64,000 nucleotides of DNA from Deinococcus sp. Leaf326 (GCF_001424185.1 NZ_LMOM01000014.1:12386-76385); one strand, 5' to 3'. Shown: positions 45,794 to 59,304, counted from the first letter of the stretch. Program-made: numbers and translations. Notes: a model not told the origin generated them from the letters alone.

Positions 45794-47014
45794 TCAGCTG
45801 GCGGGGGCCACCTCGGGCAGGGGACGCGGCGCCGCGCGGATGGCCCACAGCCAGACCAGTCCTCCGGTTCCCTGCGCCAGCGCCGCGAAGGCGAACCACA
45901 GCCCCAGCGGCAGCCGGTCGAGAATGGGGGAGACCAGCAGGAGGGTCAGGGGCATACCCAGCCCCGAGACCATGCCCAGGACACTGAATACACGGCCCAG
46001 GAACTGCTGCGGAACGAGCTGCTGAAGCAGGGTCTGGAAGGGAATGTTGATGAGCCCGAAGCCGAAGCCCAGGAGCGCCGCGCCGGTCCAGAGCACCGCC
46101 ACCTGCGGCAGGGCCCACAGGACCGCGTAGGTCAGCGAGGTCAGGACCAGGCCCGCGGCGATGACTTTCTGCGGGTCGAAGCGGGGGCCGAACGCCACGG
46201 TCGCCGCGCCGGCGAGCAGCATTCCCAGGCTTTCCAGCGCCAGAAAGGTAGCGTAGCCGGTCGCCTGAGCCCCGATACTGCTGAACAGTTTGGGCAGGAT
46301 GGCTGTGACCGGCGCGAGACTGGCGTTGAGCAGCAGGGCGATGATCGGCGCGAGCACGAGCAGGCGCGAACGGCCCATCACCTGTAGTCCGCCGCGCAGG
46401 TCCCCGATGAGATCAAGCGGCGCGCCGGGCGTTCCCACCTCGCGGGGCAGCCGCACCCAGCCCATCAGGGCCGCCATGAGCAGGAAGCTCAGTCCGTCGG
46501 CGACGATGGCCGCTGCCGGAGACCACTGGGCGACGACCGCGCCGCCGGCCAGCGTGCCCAGCAGCCAGGCCCCCCGGCCGACGCTGCCCAGCAGACCGTT
46601 GGCGCGGCCCAGGGCCTCGGCCGGGACCAGGGTAGGCACCGCCGCGTTGCTGGCGGGCCCAGCGAACGCTCCGGCCAGACCCGTCAGCAGCGCGGCCAGA
46701 TTGATGGCCCACAGGGGAACGTCGCCCCAGGCTAGGGCCAGCCCGCCGACCGTGAGCTGCAGGGCGCCGCGCAGCAGGTCCGCGCCGATCAGCGGCCACT
46801 TCAGGGGAAAGCGGTCGACGAGCACTCCGGCAAACGGCATGAGAAGGTTGGGAATCAGGCTGCAGGCCAGGGTCAGGGCCATCTGCCGCGCGGAGCCGGT
46901 CTGGTGCAGCACCAGAAAGCTCAGGGCAATGCCGGCCAGGGCCGTGCCGAATTGCGATTGGGCGGCCCCCAGGAGCCAGATCACGAAACTGCGGTTCCAG
47001 AGGGATGAGGTCAT
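45794..47014 (-). CDS. MFS transporter (drug/siderophore exporter type)
   Basis: A 406-residue major facilitator with about twelve membrane segments, resembling the MFS_3/enterobactin-exporter group: WNRSFVIWLLGAAQSQFGTA at the N-terminus, PFAGVLVDRFPLKWPL (the loop after helix 2) and EALGRANGLLGSVGRGAWLL. It would export a small molecule using the proton gradient. It is divergent from a winged-helix regulator whose start lies 73 bases away, the likely controller. The substrate is unknown. Between it and the upstream araR-type gene, 45631-45793 holds only a weak hairpin. Confidence 0.85.
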   Translation of the reverse strand: MTSSLWNRSFVIWLLGAAQSQFGTALAGIALSFLVLHQTGSARQMALTLACSLIPNLLMPFAGVLVDRFPLKWPLIGADLLRGALQLTVGGLALAWGDVPLWAINLAALLTGLAGAFAGPASNAAVPTLVPAEALGRANGLLGSVGRGAWLLGTLAGGAVVAQWSPAAAIVADGLSFLLMAALMGWVRLPREVGTPGAPLDLIGDLRGGLQVMGRSRLLVLAPIIALLLNASLAPVTAILPKLFSSIGAQATGYATFLALESLGMLLAGAATVAFGPRFDPQKVIAAGLVLTSLTYAVLWALPQVAVLWTGAALLGFGFGLINIPFQTLLQQLVPQQFLGRVFSVLGMVSGLGMPLTLLLVSPILDRLPLGLWFAFAALAQGTGGLVWLWAIRAAPRPLPEVAPAS

Positions 47015-47087
47015 GGGTTCAGTGTGTGGAGAGGGCTACAGGAATAAACAGCGGTCCGTTCAGGTAGCTTCTTCCTAGACTGTCGGC

Positions 47088-47714
47088 GTGAGCGAACATC
47101 AGGTGGCCACGGCCGGACAGGCGGCCCTTCTTCTGCGTCCGGACCTCCGGCCCCTGCTGCAACTGCTGATGCGCCGGGCGTGTAGTGCAGGAGACGTGGC
47201 CCAGGAACTCGGGGTGCCGCTCGCCCGCGCGTCCTACCTTCTGGGCACCCTGCAGCGGGAGGGCGTCGCCTTCGTGGAGAGGACGGACCCGCGTGCGGGA
47301 CGGCCGGTCAAGCGGTACCGGGCGGCCCCCAGATGGTTCGTTCCCTACGAGGTCACGTCGTCGGAGACGCTCGAAGGGTTCTGGCTGACCCAGCTGGGGC
47401 CGAGGATGGACGCGCTGGCCGCGCTGGCCGCACGGCAGTTGCAGGAGGACCGTCCAGTCTGGGGGTTCTGGCTCTCGCAGGGCGAGATGCACAGCAATCT
47501 GGAGATCGGGGACGGCCAGGGTCCGGCCAGAGACCTGTTCGCCAGCGACGAACCCCTGATGCTCACTATCACGGCTCTCCGCCTGCCAGAGCCGCAGGCG
47601 CGGCTGCTCAAGCGGCGTCTCTTGGCGGTCCTGAAAGAAGCCGCGTCCTGGGAGGCCGAGAAGGCGCCCACCTATACCCTCAGCCTCCTGCTTGTCCGGG
47701 GTGGGGTGGAGTAG
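47088..47714 (+). CDS. Winged-helix (ArsR-like) transcriptional regulator
   Basis: A 208-residue protein with an N-terminal winged helix (about residues 20-85): LLQLLMRRACSAGDVAQELG, VPLARASYLLGTLQREGVAF and the wing RTDPRAGRPVKRYRA. The C-terminal part (about 90-205) is unassigned. It probably controls the divergent MFS gene. The start is GTG 47088 with TAGACT (47076-47081) exactly six bases upstream, a leaderless arrangement. Confidence 0.78.
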   Translation: MSEHQVATAGQAALLLRPDLRPLLQLLMRRACSAGDVAQELGVPLARASYLLGTLQREGVAFVERTDPRAGRPVKRYRAAPRWFVPYEVTSSETLEGFWLTQLGPRMDALAALAARQLQEDRPVWGFWLSQGEMHSNLEIGDGQGPARDLFASDEPLMLTITALRLPEPQARLLKRRLLAVLKEAASWEAEKAPTYTLSLLLVRGGVE

Positions 47715-47841
47715 CCCCGGACCTGCCGCGTCCCGAGCAACCGGAGACGGGTATCCGGGTCTGGGGGCTGCCGGACTGGTCGCGTTCAGGCCGGTTCCCC
47801 GCATGTAGGGCCAGCTTTCACCTTCCGGTGGGGCTGCACGC

Positions 47842-47893
47842 TTGACATCTTGGGAGGGGCTTACTAAGCTGGCAGAGTCGTTAAATTAATTAA
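47842..47893 (+). promoter_or_regulatory. Promoter of the ROK-led oligosaccharide operon
   Basis: TTGACA (47842-47847), 17 bases, TAAGCT (47865-47870), then the AT-rich TTAAATTAATTAAG with the palindrome TTAATTAA at 47886-47893, just before the ribosome-binding site AAAGGAG. A ROK regulator could bind here and repress its own operon. Confidence 0.65.
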
Positions 47894-47907
47894 GTAAAGG
47901 AGACGAG

Positions 47908-49101
47908 ATGCGCTCCCAGAAAGTGGACCAGCGGGCTGCGCGGGTCATCCACCGCACCATGATTCTCAACGAACTGCGCCGGCATGGGCCGATGAGCCGC
48001 ACCCAGCTCGCCCAGCGCACGCAGCTGAGCACTGCAGCGGTGTCCTTCGTGACCGCCGACCTGATCGCCGAGGCCCTGCTCGTCGAGCAGTCGCAGCAGG
48101 CGAGCCGGGGCCGGGCCGTCCCGCTCGACGTCAATTACGCCGGACATTTCGCCGTGGGCCTGAAGGTGATGGAAACCCGTCTGGAGGCCGTGCTGACCGA
48201 CCTCTCGCTGCGCACCCTCGCCGAAACCACGGTGGAGTACGCCGACCACACCCCGCAGAGCGTAACTGCTGCCGCTGCGCGCGCCACCACCAAGCTGCTC
48301 GCGCAGGCGGGTCTGGGCCGGGAGCGCCTGGGCGGGGTGGGGCTGGGGCTGGCGGGCAACATCGACCCCCGCAGCGGCCTGTGCGTGAACTCCTTCCGGC
48401 TGGGGTGGCATAACGTGCCCATCACGGCCCTGATCTCGGAGGCGACCGGGGTACCGGTGTGGGCCGACAACGACGTGAACGCCTTCGCCACCGCCGAGCG
48501 TCTGCTGGGCCGGGGCAAGCACGCCCGCGACTTTCTGGTGGTCACGGTGGGGCGCGGCATCGGCTCTGGCCTGGTACTGGGCGGCGAACTGTACCGGGGC
48601 GGCCGGGGCGGCGCGGGCGAGCTGGGGCACCTGCTCTCGGAACCGGGCGGGCGGGTGTGCGAGTGCGGCAAGCGCGGCTGTCTGGAAGCCTACGCCTCCG
48701 AGCCGAGTCTCGCGCAGCAGCTCGCCGAATCAGGCGAGGGTCTGCACGGCGCCGCCGATTTCGCGGCGCTGGTGGAGGCGGGGCACCCCGGCGCCCTGGC
48801 CCTGGTGACGGACGCGGGTACGCGGCTGGGGCGCGCGCTGGCGCAGGCCGCCAACCTGCTCGACCCCGAACTGATCATCGTGGGGGGCGAGGGTGTGCGC
48901 CTGGACGAGGCCCTGTTCGCGCCGGCACGCGCGGCCCTAACCGCTCATCTGCACGCGCCGGGCGCCCGCAGCAGCCTGCCGGTGCTCGTCGAACCCTGGG
49001 GCGACGACGCCTGGGCCTGCGGCGCCGCCGGTCTGGTGGTCGAGCAGTTCTTCGGCGACCGGGAGCAGGCTCATGCAGCCGGTTCGGGCGTGCCCATGTA
49101 G
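47908..49101 (+). CDS. ROK-family transcriptional regulator
   Basis: A 397-residue NagC/XylR-type protein: a winged helix at about residues 15-75 (HGPMSRTQLAQRTQLSTAAV) and a ROK sugar-kinase-like domain. The zinc site is complete: His241 in GELGHLL and Cys251, Cys253 and Cys258 in VCECGKRGCLE. VWADNDVNAFATAE and GRGIGSGLVLGG are family signatures. It is the first gene of the unit with the Dpp-type transporter and GH3 enzyme, so a beta-glucoside or oligosaccharide inducer is likely. The ATG at 47908 follows AAAGGAGACG. Confidence 0.9.
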   Translation: MRSQKVDQRAARVIHRTMILNELRRHGPMSRTQLAQRTQLSTAAVSFVTADLIAEALLVEQSQQASRGRAVPLDVNYAGHFAVGLKVMETRLEAVLTDLSLRTLAETTVEYADHTPQSVTAAAARATTKLLAQAGLGRERLGGVGLGLAGNIDPRSGLCVNSFRLGWHNVPITALISEATGVPVWADNDVNAFATAERLLGRGKHARDFLVVTVGRGIGSGLVLGGELYRGGRGGAGELGHLLSEPGGRVCECGKRGCLEAYASEPSLAQQLAESGEGLHGAADFAALVEAGHPGALALVTDAGTRLGRALAQAANLLDPELIIVGGEGVRLDEALFAPARAALTAHLHAPGARSSLPVLVEPWGDDAWACGAAGLVVEQFFGDREQAHAAGSGVPM

Positions 49102-49178
49102 CCGCTCTCCGCGTCCACTCTTTCCTTCTGTTCTCCCGAGCGCGCCGGAACCCGCCCTGGTTCCCAAAGGACCACCGA

Positions 49179-50807
49179 ATGCAAAAGCTCCTGACCCTGA
49201 CCGCCGTGCTGGCCGCCGCCCTGACCGTCTCCGCCCACGCGCAGCAGCCCAAGAACGTCTTTACCGTAGTGCGCCCGACCCAGTGGGGCGCGCAGAACTT
49301 CAACCCCTTCGCGCCCGGCGACCAGCACCTGCTGCCGACCAACAGCGCCATCTACGAGTCGCTCTTCTACGTCAACACCCTGAACGGCAAGGTGACGCCG
49401 GTTCTGGGCACCAAGTACACCTGGAGCGCCGACAACAAGACCCTGACCGTCACCACCCGCCCCGGCGTGAAGTGGCACGACGGCTCGGCCTTCAGCGCCC
49501 GCGACGCGGCCTTCACCTTCAACTACCTCAAGCAGTACCCGGCGCTGGACACCTCGGCCATCTGGAAAAACGGCCTGGCGAGCGCCAAGGCGACGAACGA
49601 CACGACCCTGGTCCTGACCTTCTCGAAGGCGAACACGACCATCTTTCCCTACGTCGCCGGGCAGATGATCGTGCCCGAGGCCATCTGGAGCGAAATCTCC
49701 TCGCCCCTCACCGAGACGAACGCCAAGCCGGTGGGCACCGGTCCCTTCACCTTCGACGCCTACAGCCAACAGGCCCTGCGCGTGCTCAAAAATCCCAACT
49801 ACTGGATGAAGGGCCAGCCCTACATCGACGCGGTGGTGTGGGTCTCGACGAACAGCAACGACGCCGCTCTTCTCAAGCTCCTCAAGGGCGAGGCCGACTA
49901 CGGCTACGTCGGGCAGGCCGACCCGGTGAACGGCTACCAGAAGAAGGGGCCCAACAACCAGTTCTGGTGGCCGGTGACGGGTGACAACTACCTGTACTTC
50001 AATACGACCAAGGCGCCCTTCAACGACCCCGCCTTCCGCCGCGCGCTCTCGCAGGCGGTCAACACGGCCAACGTGGCCGAGAAGGCCTACGCCGGGGCCG
50101 CCAAGGCCGCGCACAGCAGCGGCGTGATTCCGGGGCAGCAGGCGCAGTGGCTCCCGGCCGGCACCGCCAGCCTGAAGTACGACATGGCGGCTGCCGACAC
50201 GGCCCTGACCCGGGCCGGCTACAAGAAGAACGCCCAGGGAGTGCGCCTCGGCAAGGACGGCAAGGCCCTGCCCACCTTCAAGATCCTGGTGGGCGCAGGC
50301 TGGACCGACTTCATCACGATGGCGCAGGTCGTCGGCGGAGACCTCAAGAAGGTCGGCCTAAACACCCAGATCGACCAGCAGGCCTGGAGCAGCTACTCGG
50401 GCGGTCTCCAGACGGGCACCTTCGACATGGGCATCAGCTGGGGCTGGGGCGGCGGCCCGACCCCCTACTACCTGTTCAACCAGAGCTTCGGGCCCGAGTA
50501 CAGCGCGCCGGTGGGCAAGACCGCGCCCAGCAACCTGTCGCGCTACACCAACCCCGCCGTCACGGCGGCCCTGACCCAGTTCCAGAGCACCAGTGACACG
50601 GCCGCCCAGAAAAAGGCGATGGCGACCATCATCAAGACCGTGATGACCGACATGCCCTGGCTGCCGCTCACCGACCGCTCGGAGTTCTCGAACTACTCCA
50701 CCGTGCGCTTCACCGGCTTCCCAACCGCGCAGAACCCCTACAACGCGGGCACAGCTGACGACACGGCGGGCGCCCGATTGATGTACCTGAACGTCAAGCC
50801 CAAGTAA
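49179..50807 (+). CDS. Extracellular solute-binding protein family 5, probable oligosaccharide binder
   Basis: A 542-residue binding protein with a signal peptide ending SAHAQ. Family-5 motifs include LTVTTRPGVKWHDGSAFSAR, DAAFTFNYLKQYP, GTGPFTFDAY and FRRALSQAVNTANVAEKAYA. Context with a GH3 glucosidase and ROK regulator suggests it binds a beta-linked oligosaccharide rather than a peptide, as some Dpp-type systems do (for example cellobiose systems of Thermotoga). The ATG at 49179 follows AAAGGACC. Confidence 0.87.
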   Translation: MQKLLTLTAVLAAALTVSAHAQQPKNVFTVVRPTQWGAQNFNPFAPGDQHLLPTNSAIYESLFYVNTLNGKVTPVLGTKYTWSADNKTLTVTTRPGVKWHDGSAFSARDAAFTFNYLKQYPALDTSAIWKNGLASAKATNDTTLVLTFSKANTTIFPYVAGQMIVPEAIWSEISSPLTETNAKPVGTGPFTFDAYSQQALRVLKNPNYWMKGQPYIDAVVWVSTNSNDAALLKLLKGEADYGYVGQADPVNGYQKKGPNNQFWWPVTGDNYLYFNTTKAPFNDPAFRRALSQAVNTANVAEKAYAGAAKAAHSSGVIPGQQAQWLPAGTASLKYDMAAADTALTRAGYKKNAQGVRLGKDGKALPTFKILVGAGWTDFITMAQVVGGDLKKVGLNTQIDQQAWSSYSGGLQTGTFDMGISWGWGGGPTPYYLFNQSFGPEYSAPVGKTAPSNLSRYTNPAVTAALTQFQSTSDTAAQKKAMATIIKTVMTDMPWLPLTDRSEFSNYSTVRFTGFPTAQNPYNAGTADDTAGARLMYLNVKPK

Positions 50808-50866
50808 GCCCGCCGGGGAGGCCGGGAGGTCCCGTCGCCTCCCGGCCCCGTCTTTTCGAGGTGCCC

Positions 50867-51849
50867 ATGCCCTACCTGCTGCGCAAATTCCTGTTTCTGC
50901 TGCTGACCCTCTGGGTGGCAGTCACGCTCAACTTCGTCCTGCCTCGCCTCGTGCCCGGCGATCCCATCGGCGCCATGCTCGCCAAGTATCAGGGCAAGCT
51001 CGACCCTTCGGCGGTGGACGCCCTGACGGTCGCCTACGGCCTGAACGATCAGGGCAGCCTCTTTACGCAGTACGTGACCTACCTGGGCAACATGCTGCGC
51101 GGCGACTTCGGGCGCTCCATCGGGCAGTTTCCGACGCCGGTCGTGGACATCGTCGCCCAGGCCGCGCCCTGGACCATCGGACTGGTGGGCATCTGCACCG
51201 TACTGGCCTTTTTTCTGGGCAGTGCCTTGGGCCTGTACAGCGCGTGGCGGCGGGGCGGGCGGCTGGCCGACGCCCTGCCGCCCATCGCCCTGTTCCTGAA
51301 CTCCATGCCGTACTTCTGGTTCGCGCTGCTGCTGCTGTATCTGCTGGCCTTCCGCACCGGCACCTTTCCTCTCAGCGGCAATCTCGACCCCTTCCTGACG
51401 CAGTTCAGCGCCGAGTGGTGGAAGAGTCTGGTGCGCCACGCCGCGCTGCCCGCCCTGACCCTCGTGGTGACGGCGGCGGGCGGCTGGCTGATCACCATGC
51501 GCAACAACGTCATGGGCGTGATGGGCGAGGACTACGTCGCCTTCGCCCGCGCCAAGGGCCTGAGCGAGGGCCGGCTGCTGAACCGCTATGTGCTGCGCAA
51601 CGCCCTGCTGCCGAGCTTCACAGCCTTCGGCATGGCGCTGGGCTTCGTGGTGGGCGGCAGCATCCTGACCGAGACGGTGTTTTCGTACCCGGGGCTGGGT
51701 CTACAGCTCTACAACGCCGTGACCACGCTGGACTATCCACTCATGCAGGCAATCTTCCTGTTCATCGCCCTGGCGGTGCTCGTCGCCAACTTCTTCGTGG
51801 ACGCGCTGTACGCCGTTCTCGACCCGCGTGTGCGTGACGGGAAGGCCGG

Positions 51850-51853
<4 letters not shown>
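50867..51853 (+). CDS. Oligosaccharide/peptide-type ABC permease (DppB family)
   Basis: A 328-residue DppB-type permease: LLRKFLFLLLTLWVAVTLNF, LPRLVPGDPIGAMLAKYQG, FGRSIGQFPTPV and the coupling loop DYVAFARAKGLSEGRLLNRY. It has about six membrane segments and pairs with the permease half of the downstream fusion protein. The ATG at 50867 follows CGAGGTG; its stop overlaps the next start (ATGA). Confidence 0.9.
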
Positions 51854-53782
<1,929 letters not shown>

Positions 53783-53796
<14 letters not shown>

Positions 53797-54844
53797 TGCC
53801 CTGTCCGCCTCAGGTCCTACGCCTCCACCCGCCCTGGAACTGAACGGCCTGACCAAGGTGTTCACCGTGGGAAGATCGGGCCGCAGCGTGACGGCCGTGA
53901 ACGACGTGACCCTCACCCTCGGGCGCGGCGAGGTGCTTGGGCTGGTGGGCGAGTCCGGCAGCGGCAAGAGCACCGTCGCCCGCCTGCTCTCGCGTCTGCA
54001 CGAGCCGACGCGCGGCGCGCTGCGCCTGAACGGCCAGCCGGTGCCCGCGCGGCTCTCGGGCCGCTCCCTGCAGTCCTTTCGTCGGCAGGTCCAGATGATC
54101 TTTCAGGACCCCTTCGCCAGCCTCAATCCGCTGCATACGGTGGGCTACATCGTGGGGCGGCCCCTCCAGATTCACGGCCTGGCGCGTGGGCGCGAGGTGG
54201 GGCCGCAGGTCGCAGCGCTGCTGGACCGCGTGGGGCTGTCGCCCGGCGCGGACTACGCCGCCAAACGGCCCCACGAACTCTCGGGCGGGCAGCGTCAGCG
54301 CGTGGTGATCGCCCGCGCCCTCGCCGCGCGCCCCGGTGTGATCCTGGCCGACGAACCGACCTCGGCGCTCGACGTGTCCATCCGGCTCGACATCATGAAC
54401 CTGCTGCTCGACCTGCGCGACCAGGAGGGCCTGTCGATGCTGTTCATCACCCACGACCTCGCGGGCGCGCGGTACATGAGCGACCGCGTCGCCGTGATGT
54501 ACGCCGGGCACATCGTCGAGATCGGTCCCTCCGAGGCGGTGATCGGGGAGCCCCAGATGCCCTACACGCAACTGCTCCGGAGCGCGGCGCCCAAGCCGGG
54601 GGGCAACCTCGGCGCCGGCCCGCTGGAGGCGCGCGGCGAGGTGCCCGACCTCGGCAACCTGCCGCCCGGCTGTCCCTTCGAGCCGCGTTGTCCCCACGCC
54701 CGCGCCGCGTGCCGGGAGAGCCTGCCCCGCCTGTATGACGTGGGGCCGGGCCACCAGGCGCGCTGCATCCTCCACGACCCGGCGCTGGCCGCGCAGCCGC
54801 TCCTCCATTCGCCGGCGCCCGCAGCCCCCCAGCCTCAGATCTGA
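53783..54844 (+). CDS. Oligosaccharide/peptide-type ABC ATPase (DppF family)
   Basis: A 353-residue ATPase with Walker A GESGSGKST (Lys62), the Q-loop region MIFQDPFASLNPLHTV, signature LSGGQRQRVVIARAL, Walker B VILADEPTSALDVS and the C-terminal PPGCPFEPRCPHARAAC. It pairs with the ATPase half of the fusion protein to power the transporter. The ATG at 53783 lies inside the end of the preceding gene (14-base overlap) behind CAGGAG. Confidence 0.92.
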
Positions 54845-54872
54845 TCCGGATTTTCCGTACAAGGACGTTTCC

Positions 54873-56702
<1,830 letters not shown>

Positions 56703-56715
56703 AGTCCGGCGTGGG

Positions 56716-56751
56716 GCCGGGGAGCGGTAGATTCCGTGCAGCTCCCTCGGC
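56716..56751 (+). terminator. Imperfect hairpin between GH3 and SDR genes
   Basis: GCCGGGGAGC (56716-56725) can pair with GCTCCCTCGGC (56741-56751) with one bulge, between two convergent genes. Confidence 0.35.
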
Positions 56752-56768
56752 TCCACCCGCCGGCTCCT

Positions 56769-57581
56769 CTAGAACCGGAGTCTGGTGCTGAGCATCCCCC
56801 CGTCGACATCTAGGATGCTGCCCTGGACAAAGGCGGCTTCGGAGGAGACGAGGAACCGGACGCCGTAGGCGATATCGATGGGCCGGACCGGACGGCCCGA
56901 CACGGTTGCGGAGGTCATCGCGTCAAGGACGGCGGCGAAGTCGGCGTTGCCCGGCGTCAGGGTGGCGCCGGGGGCGACCGTGTTGACCCGGACGCCGCGC
57001 GGGCCGTATTCCGCCGCCCAGTTGCGGGTCATCTGCTCCAGGGCGGCTTTCGAGGCGGTGTACATGGCCCCGCTGGCAGTGCCGACCCGGCCCATCCAGG
57101 ACCCGATATTGACGATATTGCCCGACCCCCGCGTGGCCATGCCGGGCGCGAGCGCCGCGACAAGCACGTGCGGTGCCCGGATGTTCGTCGCCAGCAGCGC
57201 GTCGAGGTCGTGGTCCGGGAGCAGCTCGGTCGGCGTGACGGGATAGACCCCGGCATTGTTGACAAGAAGGTCCACCCGGCCGCCGAGCGCCGCCGTGGCC
57301 TCCTGCGCGAAGCTCCGCAGCTCGGCGTAGGAGCCGGAGAGGTCGGCGGGCACGGCCCAGGCCTGGCCCCCGGCCGAGGTGACGGCGTCGGTGACCCGCC
57401 GCGCGCGGGCGGCGTCGCGGCCACTCACCACGACCTCGGCGCCGGAGGCGGCCAGGACATAGGCGATGGCCTCACCGATGCCGCTCGTAGAGCCGGTGAC
57501 GATGGCCTTCTGGCCCGAGAGCCGGGTATCGCGCGGTAGAGTGGCAAGCAGGTCGGCGTTGGTGTGCAGGTCGTTCGGCAT
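56769..57581 (-). CDS. Short-chain dehydrogenase/reductase
   Basis: A 270-residue classical SDR: cofactor motif TGSTSGIGEAIA, DLLVNNAG, and catalytic Ser-Tyr-Lys in NIGSWMG and YTASKAA. SGRDAARARR after the second strand suggests NADP preference. The substrate is unknown. The ATG at 57581 follows AGAAGGAA. It is divergent from an HxlR regulator, the probable controller, with a 9-bp inverted repeat between them. Confidence 0.87.
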   Translation of the reverse strand: MPNDLHTNADLLATLPRDTRLSGQKAIVTGSTSGIGEAIAYVLAASGAEVVVSGRDAARARRVTDAVTSAGGQAWAVPADLSGSYAELRSFAQEATAALGGRVDLLVNNAGVYPVTPTELLPDHDLDALLATNIRAPHVLVAALAPGMATRGSGNIVNIGSWMGRVGTASGAMYTASKAALEQMTRNWAAEYGPRGVRVNTVAPGATLTPGNADFAAVLDAMTSATVSGRPVRPIDIAYGVRFLVSSEAAFVQGSILDVDGGMLSTRLRF

Positions 57582-57623
57582 GAGGGTTCCTTCTGGCCGG
57601 GAACGCAGAGCCGAATCAAAAGC

Positions 57624-57677
57624 GGTTGCATTCCCGAATCGGTTGAAGCCTAGTCGAACTGATGCGATAATGCAACC
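57624..57677. promoter_or_regulatory. HxlR promoter and 9-bp inverted repeat
   Basis: GGTTGCATT (57624-57632) and AATGCAACC (57669-57677) are exact inverted copies 45 bp apart. TTGAAG (57643-57648), 17 bases, GATAAT (57666-57671) forms the regulator promoter, so the second arm overlaps its -10 box. Regulator binding would control both divergent genes. Confidence 0.55.
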
Positions 57678-57678
57678 A

Positions 57679-58098
57679 GTGAAGAAGCAAGGTGACGACT
57701 CCGTCCGCTCGGGCTGCCCGGTGAGCCTGGGGCTGGACATTTTTGGTGACCGCTGGACCCTGCTCATCGTCCGTGACCTGATGTTCGGGGGCAAGCGCCA
57801 TTTCCGGGAGATGCTGGCCTCCGAGGAACACATCTCGTCGAACATCCTGGCCGACCGCCTGAAACTGTTGCTGGCGCAGGACATCGTCAGCGCGGCCCCC
57901 GACCCGGCTCATGCCCAGAAGGTCATCTACCGGCTGACCGAGAAGGGCGTCGCCCTGTACCCGGTCTTGATGGCGATCAGTGAGTGGAGCTACCAATATC
58001 GCCCGGTCGAGGAGCGTTATCTCGCGGGTCACCTCGCCGGAGGCGCTGCCGACGAGGCCGAGGCGATAGCCGACCTGCGCCGGACGCATCTCGCGTAA
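57679..58098 (+). CDS. HxlR-family transcriptional regulator
   Basis: A 139-residue winged-helix protein with the HxlR signature: GCPVSLGLDIFGDRWTLLIV, RDLMFGGKRHFREMLASEEH, ISSNILADRLKLL and YRLTEKG. The cysteine in SGCPVS is near-invariant and senses electrophiles in some relatives. It probably represses the divergent SDR gene. GTG 57679 is preferred to ATG 57670, because the ATG lies partly inside the GATAAT -10 box; the transcript would start at about 57678, leaving a leaderless GTG. Confidence 0.85.
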   Translation: MKKQGDDSVRSGCPVSLGLDIFGDRWTLLIVRDLMFGGKRHFREMLASEEHISSNILADRLKLLLAQDIVSAAPDPAHAQKVIYRLTEKGVALYPVLMAISEWSYQYRPVEERYLAGHLAGGAADEAEAIADLRRTHLA

Positions 58099-58178
58099 GC
58101 CGGACGCCGGGGGAGATCCGGTCAATTGTCGGGCGACCCCGTGAACCCCCTGGAGTGACCTTCTCGCCGCGAAGGCAC

Positions 58179-59252
58179 TCAGCCCCGGCGGTGGCGCCCG
58201 GGGGCGCCGGAGGGGGCCGGTCCCGACGACTCGCGGATCACGAGTTCGGTGGGGAAGGGGAGGGGCGGCCTGGGCGCGCCGCCCTCGGCCAGTTCGACGA
58301 GCAGTTGCACGGCGACCTCGCCCATCCGGCGCAGGGGCTGACGCACCGTGGTCAGGGCCGGGCGGGCGGCGGCGGCGATGGGCAGGTCGTCGAAGCCCAC
58401 CACCGAGAGGTCCTGCGGCACCCGGAAACCCAGGTCCTGCGCGGCGTGCAGAGCGCCCAGCGCCATCGCGTCCCCGGCAGCGAAGAGGGCCGTGGGCGGC
58501 GGCGAAAGGGCCAGCAGCTCGCGGGCCGCGCGCGCGCCGCTCTCCTGGGTGTAGTCGCCGTGCCGGACGTAGCGTTCGGGGTCCAGCCCGGCCTCGCGCA
58601 GCGTATCTCCGTAGCCGCGCAGGCGCTCGGCGGCGTCGTCGCGCCCGGTCTGCGGCCCCTGCGGTTCCGAGAGCAGCCCCGTGATCAGGCCGATGCGGGT
58701 ATGCCCCAGCGCCAGCAGGTGCGCGGTGGCCTGCCGCGCCCCGCCGGCATTGTCGGTGCCCAGCACCCGCTCGCCGGGGCCGTCCACGCTCACGAGGTGG
58801 GGCGGCAGCTCGGCGCGGCGCGGCCAGTCGCCGGCCGAGGGCTGGATGAGCAGGGCCCCCGCCGAGAGCCGCGCCATCAGCGACAGGTCCGCGCCGCCGC
58901 CCCCCGAGCGCATCACGACCACGAGGTCGTAGCGTAACTCCTCGGCTGCCTGCGCCGCGCCCTGCACGACCTCGGCGGCGTAGGGCCGGTTGAGCTGCGG
59001 CGTGAACACGCTCAGCATCCGGCTGCGTCCACCGGCCAGCGCGCGGGCCACCTCGTTGACGCGGTAGCCGGTCGCCGCCACCGCCTCGAGGACCCGCTGC
59101 CGCGTCGCCGGCCGCACACCGGGCCGCCCGTTGATGACGTTCGACACTGTCATAGGCGACACGCCCGCGTGCCGGGCCACGTCGGCGAGGGTCAGGTCCG
59201 GTGCGGCGGCCCGGCCCGGTCTGCCGGTATTTCCTCTCTCGTCTCTGTCCAT
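58179..59252 (-). CDS. LacI-family transcriptional regulator (beta-helix lipoprotein locus)
   Basis: A 357-residue LacI/GalR protein: head [20 protein letters not shown], hinge [15 protein letters not shown], and an effector domain with [34 protein letters not shown] and [20 protein letters not shown]. It is divergent from the F5/8C beta-helix lipoprotein and probably binds the TAGCGCTA palindromes between them. The ATG at 59252 follows GAAGG; GTG 59276 is an alternative start. Confidence 0.88.
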   Translation of the reverse strand: MDRDERGNTGRPGRAAAPDLTLADVARHAGVSPMTVSNVINGRPGVRPATRQRVLEAVAATGYRVNEVARALAGGRSRMLSVFTPQLNRPYAAEVVQGAAQAAEELRYDLVVVMRSGGGGADLSLMARLSAGALLIQPSAGDWPRRAELPPHLVSVDGPGERVLGTDNAGGARQATAHLLALGHTRIGLITGLLSEPQGPQTGRDDAAERLRGYGDTLREAGLDPERYVRHGDYTQESGARAARELLALSPPPTALFAAGDAMALGALHAAQDLGFRVPQDLSVVGFDDLPIAAAARPALTTVRQPLRRMGEVAVQLLVELAEGGAPRPPLPFPTELVIRESSGPAPSGAPGRHRRG

Positions 59253-59304
59253 CGCGCCTTCATTGTGCCGCTGCACTGCCTAGCCAACCTATTGTCATGC
59301 CCAG

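Noticed and set aside
48459..49178. Long N-terminal extension of the solute-binding protein at 49179
   Set aside because: The extension overlaps the ROK gene out of frame and is Arg/Gly-rich; a signal peptide begins at 49179 behind a ribosome-binding site.
57466..57678. Longer HxlR reading frame starting inside the SDR gene
   Set aside because: It would run through the divergent promoter and the inverted repeat; HxlR homology starts at about 57679.
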